64,000 nt of DNA from Flammeovirgaceae bacterium. Its GTDB lineage: Bacteria; Bacteroidota; Bacteroidia; Cytophagales; Cyclobacteriaceae. Where the stretch lies: contig JAHEKQ010000004.1 of assembly GCA_024638265.1 (NCBI GenBank), forward strand, positions 12,641 through 76,640, given 5' to 3'. Shown piece by piece: positions 62,203 to 64,000 of this stretch (the stretch's first letter is position 1; the number at the start of each line of letters is the position of its first letter). The translations under genes were made by a program, and so were the position numbers. The notes below the pieces were generated by a model. The model was not told the origin of the DNA. It ran no database searches and was given only the letters and a program-made list of their open reading frames with translations.

Positions 62203-63422
62203 TCCCAGACAGCGGTCTTAATGACTTTCTCACCTGCTTCCGTCCCGGTCCAGGCAAAGTACACTTTTCCATTATGCATCTCCATCTGGGGGAACCCACT
62301 GCTTCGGGCTTCACTGCTTTCAGCGACGGTTATTCTCTCCCCCCTTTGACCATTCAAGTATACTTTCTCTGCACGTATAATTGCTTCTGAACCTTTGCGA
62401 CCCATCCAGGATACTACCCCAGTGGTATCGTTGAGTAACCCTAAGTCCACTCGTCCAAGTGGGTTCATATTGTCAATGGATATGGGGTCAGCAAATGACC
62501 TGCCTCCATCTGTCGAGAAGATGACTTTTACTTCCGGGAAGTTGTTTGCAGCGGTAAACCAAGCAACTCCCAGGGTATTGCCAATGGCATCAGCCCTTGG
62601 ACCATTAACCGGGCAGGCAGCAATATTCCAGATATCCTCAGAAACAGTTTTGGGCTCCGTCCATATTCCATCGGTAAACCTTACAATTGAAATATCCCTG
62701 ACCTCCGCATCTGATCTATCCCGGTACATAACGACTGGACCTTCGGAAGTCAGGGCCCCGGTAGTCTGGCAACAATCACAGGTTTTATTATCCAGTTCAA
62801 ATTCTTCACTTTTATTCCCCTCACTATCGAAAACAGCCGTTCTAAGTGTCATAGCACCCTGGTGACCACCCTCATGGTCACCCTCACTACCACCCTCATC
62901 ACTACCTGTATTCCTGCCATCCAGCCAAACCAGTTGGAACCGGTCATCGGGGAGGGGCAGCATGGTAACAAAGCCATGCTCAGTAGGCGTATGGTCATCG
63001 TGAGCAATAATGGGCCCGTTCCAATATTCATTTTGACGGAAAGCCAGGTTCACATCATATGAATAAGTACCCGCAGAACTCTTCGCGAGGTAGTGTGCCA
63101 CCATCTCTCCCTTACTGTTGGCTGTCACCATGGGATAGTCTGCCCAATTCACAAACCAGTTTTTTCCGCTTGCTATGGGCTCAGGTTCTGACCAACTGCC
63201 TTCATCTAATATGGAATATTTCAGTGCAGCATATTCAGGGGTCTGCTCCACCCATGAAAGGTACAAGTTACCATCCGGAGCGGATTCCAGGTGTGGCAGG
63301 GAGCTGCTTCGCGCTGTTGGTGGCGAAATTGAAGTCAAGGAGCTTCGTTCTTGATTATCCGGTCGTTGATTGCAGGCAACCAGGACCGTAATACAGATTA
63401 TTGGTACGAATTTTCCAAACAT
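62199..63422 (-). CDS. Sialidase-like beta-propeller lipoprotein with CDCC motif
   Basis: 407 residues, lipobox LVAC (Cys17). Propeller-type repeats with one Asp-box STDGGRSF and the sialidase-like pattern. Cys215-D-Cys217-Cys218 (TCDCCQTTG) and a later ACPVNGP give a possible metal site. An acidic/His-rich insert GSDEGGSEGDHEGGHQG (173-189) is coded by a short tandem repeat. No true sialidase catalytic Arg triad could be assigned. It follows the CusB-like gene by 17 bases, so a metal-related role is plausible. Confidence 0.85.
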   Translation of the reverse strand: MFGKFVPIICITVLVACNQRPDNQERSSLTSISPPTARSSSLPHLESAPDGNLYLSWVEQTPEYAALKYSILDEGSWSEPEPIASGKNWFVNWADYPMVTANSKGEMVAHYLAKSSAGTYSYDVNLAFRQNEYWNGPIIAHDDHTPTEHGFVTMLPLPDDRFQLVWLDGRNTGSDEGGSEGDHEGGHQGAMTLRTAVFDSEGNKSEEFELDNKTCDCCQTTGALTSEGPVVMYRDRSDAEVRDISIVRFTDGIWTEPKTVSEDIWNIAACPVNGPRADAIGNTLGVAWFTAANNFPEVKVIFSTDGGRSFADPISIDNMNPLGRVDLGLLNDTTGVVSWMGRKGSEAIIRAEKVYLNGQRGERITVAESSEARSSGFPQMEMHNGKVYFAWTGTEAGEKVIKTAVWD

Positions 63423-63439
63423 AATTACAAGTTAGGGCA

Positions 63440-64000
63440 TTACATTTTTTCTTCAACATTTCCGCACCTCAGCATCGCTTCCCCGAAATAGGGATTCAAT
63501 ATCTCATCAGAATTACTCAGCCAGAAGGCTCCCTGGTTGTCGAACGCCATGGGACAATAGAGCCGGAATCCACCGGTAGTTACTTCAAACTTGGTCAGAG
63601 TCTCATACAACTGGTCGCTCAATGGTGAAAAAGCAGACCTACCAGATTCTATTTCATCAATTTCAATAATTGCATTTGTTGCGCCTTTCAGGACGGCGAA
63701 GTCAGCTATCCATTCCAAATGAGCGTTTCCTTTAACAAGCTTCATGTCTACACCATTAATAGCCTTTAATACTTCATTCGCTGCCTTTTTAGCGGCTTCA
63801 TGGTCCGAATCAATAAACGCTTCTCTCAGCGGCTGGTAGGAGGCATATATTTTCAACAACTGATTTTTAAAGTTTTCATCGGCTTCGAATGTTTTATCCG
63901 ATTGATTGACCCCTATTTGTGATGAATTAGTCGCTTTTTGAACCTCAATTCCCATTTCTTCGCCCTGAAAATGATTGTGACCTGTAGGCTTAGCCCCTCC
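63440..64000 (-). CDS. C-terminal part of a CusB-like efflux adaptor with DUF3347 domain, cut by window edge
   Basis: The frame is open to the right edge with no stop: GGAKPTGHNHFQGEE precedes the internal ATG at 63955, so the true start lies outside. The segment AKPTGHNHF resembles the C-terminal Gly/His-rich tail of CusB/RND periplasmic adaptors, and residues after it form a DUF3347 domain (ending YCPMAFDNQGAFWLSNSDE, NPYFGEAMLRCG). Adaptor-DUF3347 fusions are known in Bacteroidota copper and heavy-metal efflux. Reading it as a stand-alone 171-residue protein would be wrong. Confidence 0.85.
   Translation of the reverse strand, partial: GGAKPTGHNHFQGEEMGIEVQKATNSSQIGVNQSDKTFEADENFKNQLLKIYASYQPLREAFIDSDHEAAKKAANEVLKAINGVDMKLVKGNAHLEWIADFAVLKGATNAIIEIDEIESGRSAFSPLSDQLYETLTKFEVTTGGFRLYCPMAFDNQGAFWLSNSDEILNPYFGEAMLRCGNVEEKM

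Noticed and set aside
62395-62865. 156-codon open frame antisense to the propeller lipoprotein
   Set aside because: Low-complexity Ser/Thr composition typical of a shadow frame; the lipoprotein has a signal peptide and an Asp-box.
1-64000. tRNA, rRNA or riboswitch genes
   Set aside because: None could be recognised by eye in the intergenic regions; a covariance-model scan would be decisive.

Overview
The window reads as chromosomal DNA of a member of the Bacteroidota, most likely a marine or soil Cytophagales-type bacterium. The reasons are the gliding-motility lipoprotein GldH, a TonB-dependent receptor with an N-terminal carboxypeptidase-like domain, the DUF4271-HemD gene pair, NqrF, CrtY/CrtZ carotenoid genes, LytS/LytTR signalling, and many matches to the Bacteroidota promoter element TAnnTTTG. 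Coding density is high. No rRNA, tRNA, CRISPR array, transposase or phage gene was seen, and no gap without a gene exceeds about 300 bases. Both window edges cut through genes on the minus strand.

Layout. 1-6.8 kb: an edge-truncated beta-lactamase-like serine hydrolase, rlmN, a 3-ketosphinganine-reductase-like SDR, an LpxL-type acyltransferase, a small membrane protein, a LytS/LytTR two-component pair and a threonine/serine dehydratase. 6.9-21.9 kb: a DUF5916 outer-membrane protein, oligopeptidase B, a small helical protein, hemW, an Omp85-family protein, DUF4271, hemD, a radical SAM/SPASM protein, a solitary nqrF, a ureohydrolase-fold protein with a damaged metal site, a DUF6503 lipoprotein, acylphosphatase and an unknown gene. 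22-34.7 kb: a TonB receptor with strong promoter and terminator, then a minus-strand run of housekeeping genes (recQ, an epimerase, purD, ricT-like, gldH, trkA, trkH). 34.8-45.9 kb: the operon kdsD-manC-unknown-mscS, then acs, era, crtY and crtZ.

46-61 kb is the most unusual part. A run of seven closely packed minus-strand genes encodes, in transcription order, a 7TMR-DISM histidine kinase, a 1704-residue exported WD40-caspase, a DASS carboxylate transporter, a cNMP-domain histidine kinase, a receiver-only response regulator, LemA and an M48 metalloprotease. Just beyond lies a methyltransferase and, overlapping each other, two membrane proteins that look like histidine kinases without a catalytic domain. 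One of these keeps the phospho-accepting His and the other has Arg there. 61-64 kb holds an exported alkaline-phosphatase-superfamily lipoprotein, a beta-propeller lipoprotein with a CDCC motif, and the C-terminal end of a CusB-like metal efflux adaptor with a DUF3347 domain.

Two genome-scale patterns cut across the genes. First, several start codons (often GTG) sit only 3-5 bases after a TAnnTTTG-like -7 element, which suggests leaderless mRNAs. Second, most convergent or gene-end junctions carry short tandem arrays with a 7-8 base period that start within a few bases of the stop codon. A 48-base repeat is shared between the 3' ends of rlmN and recQ, about 30 kb apart.
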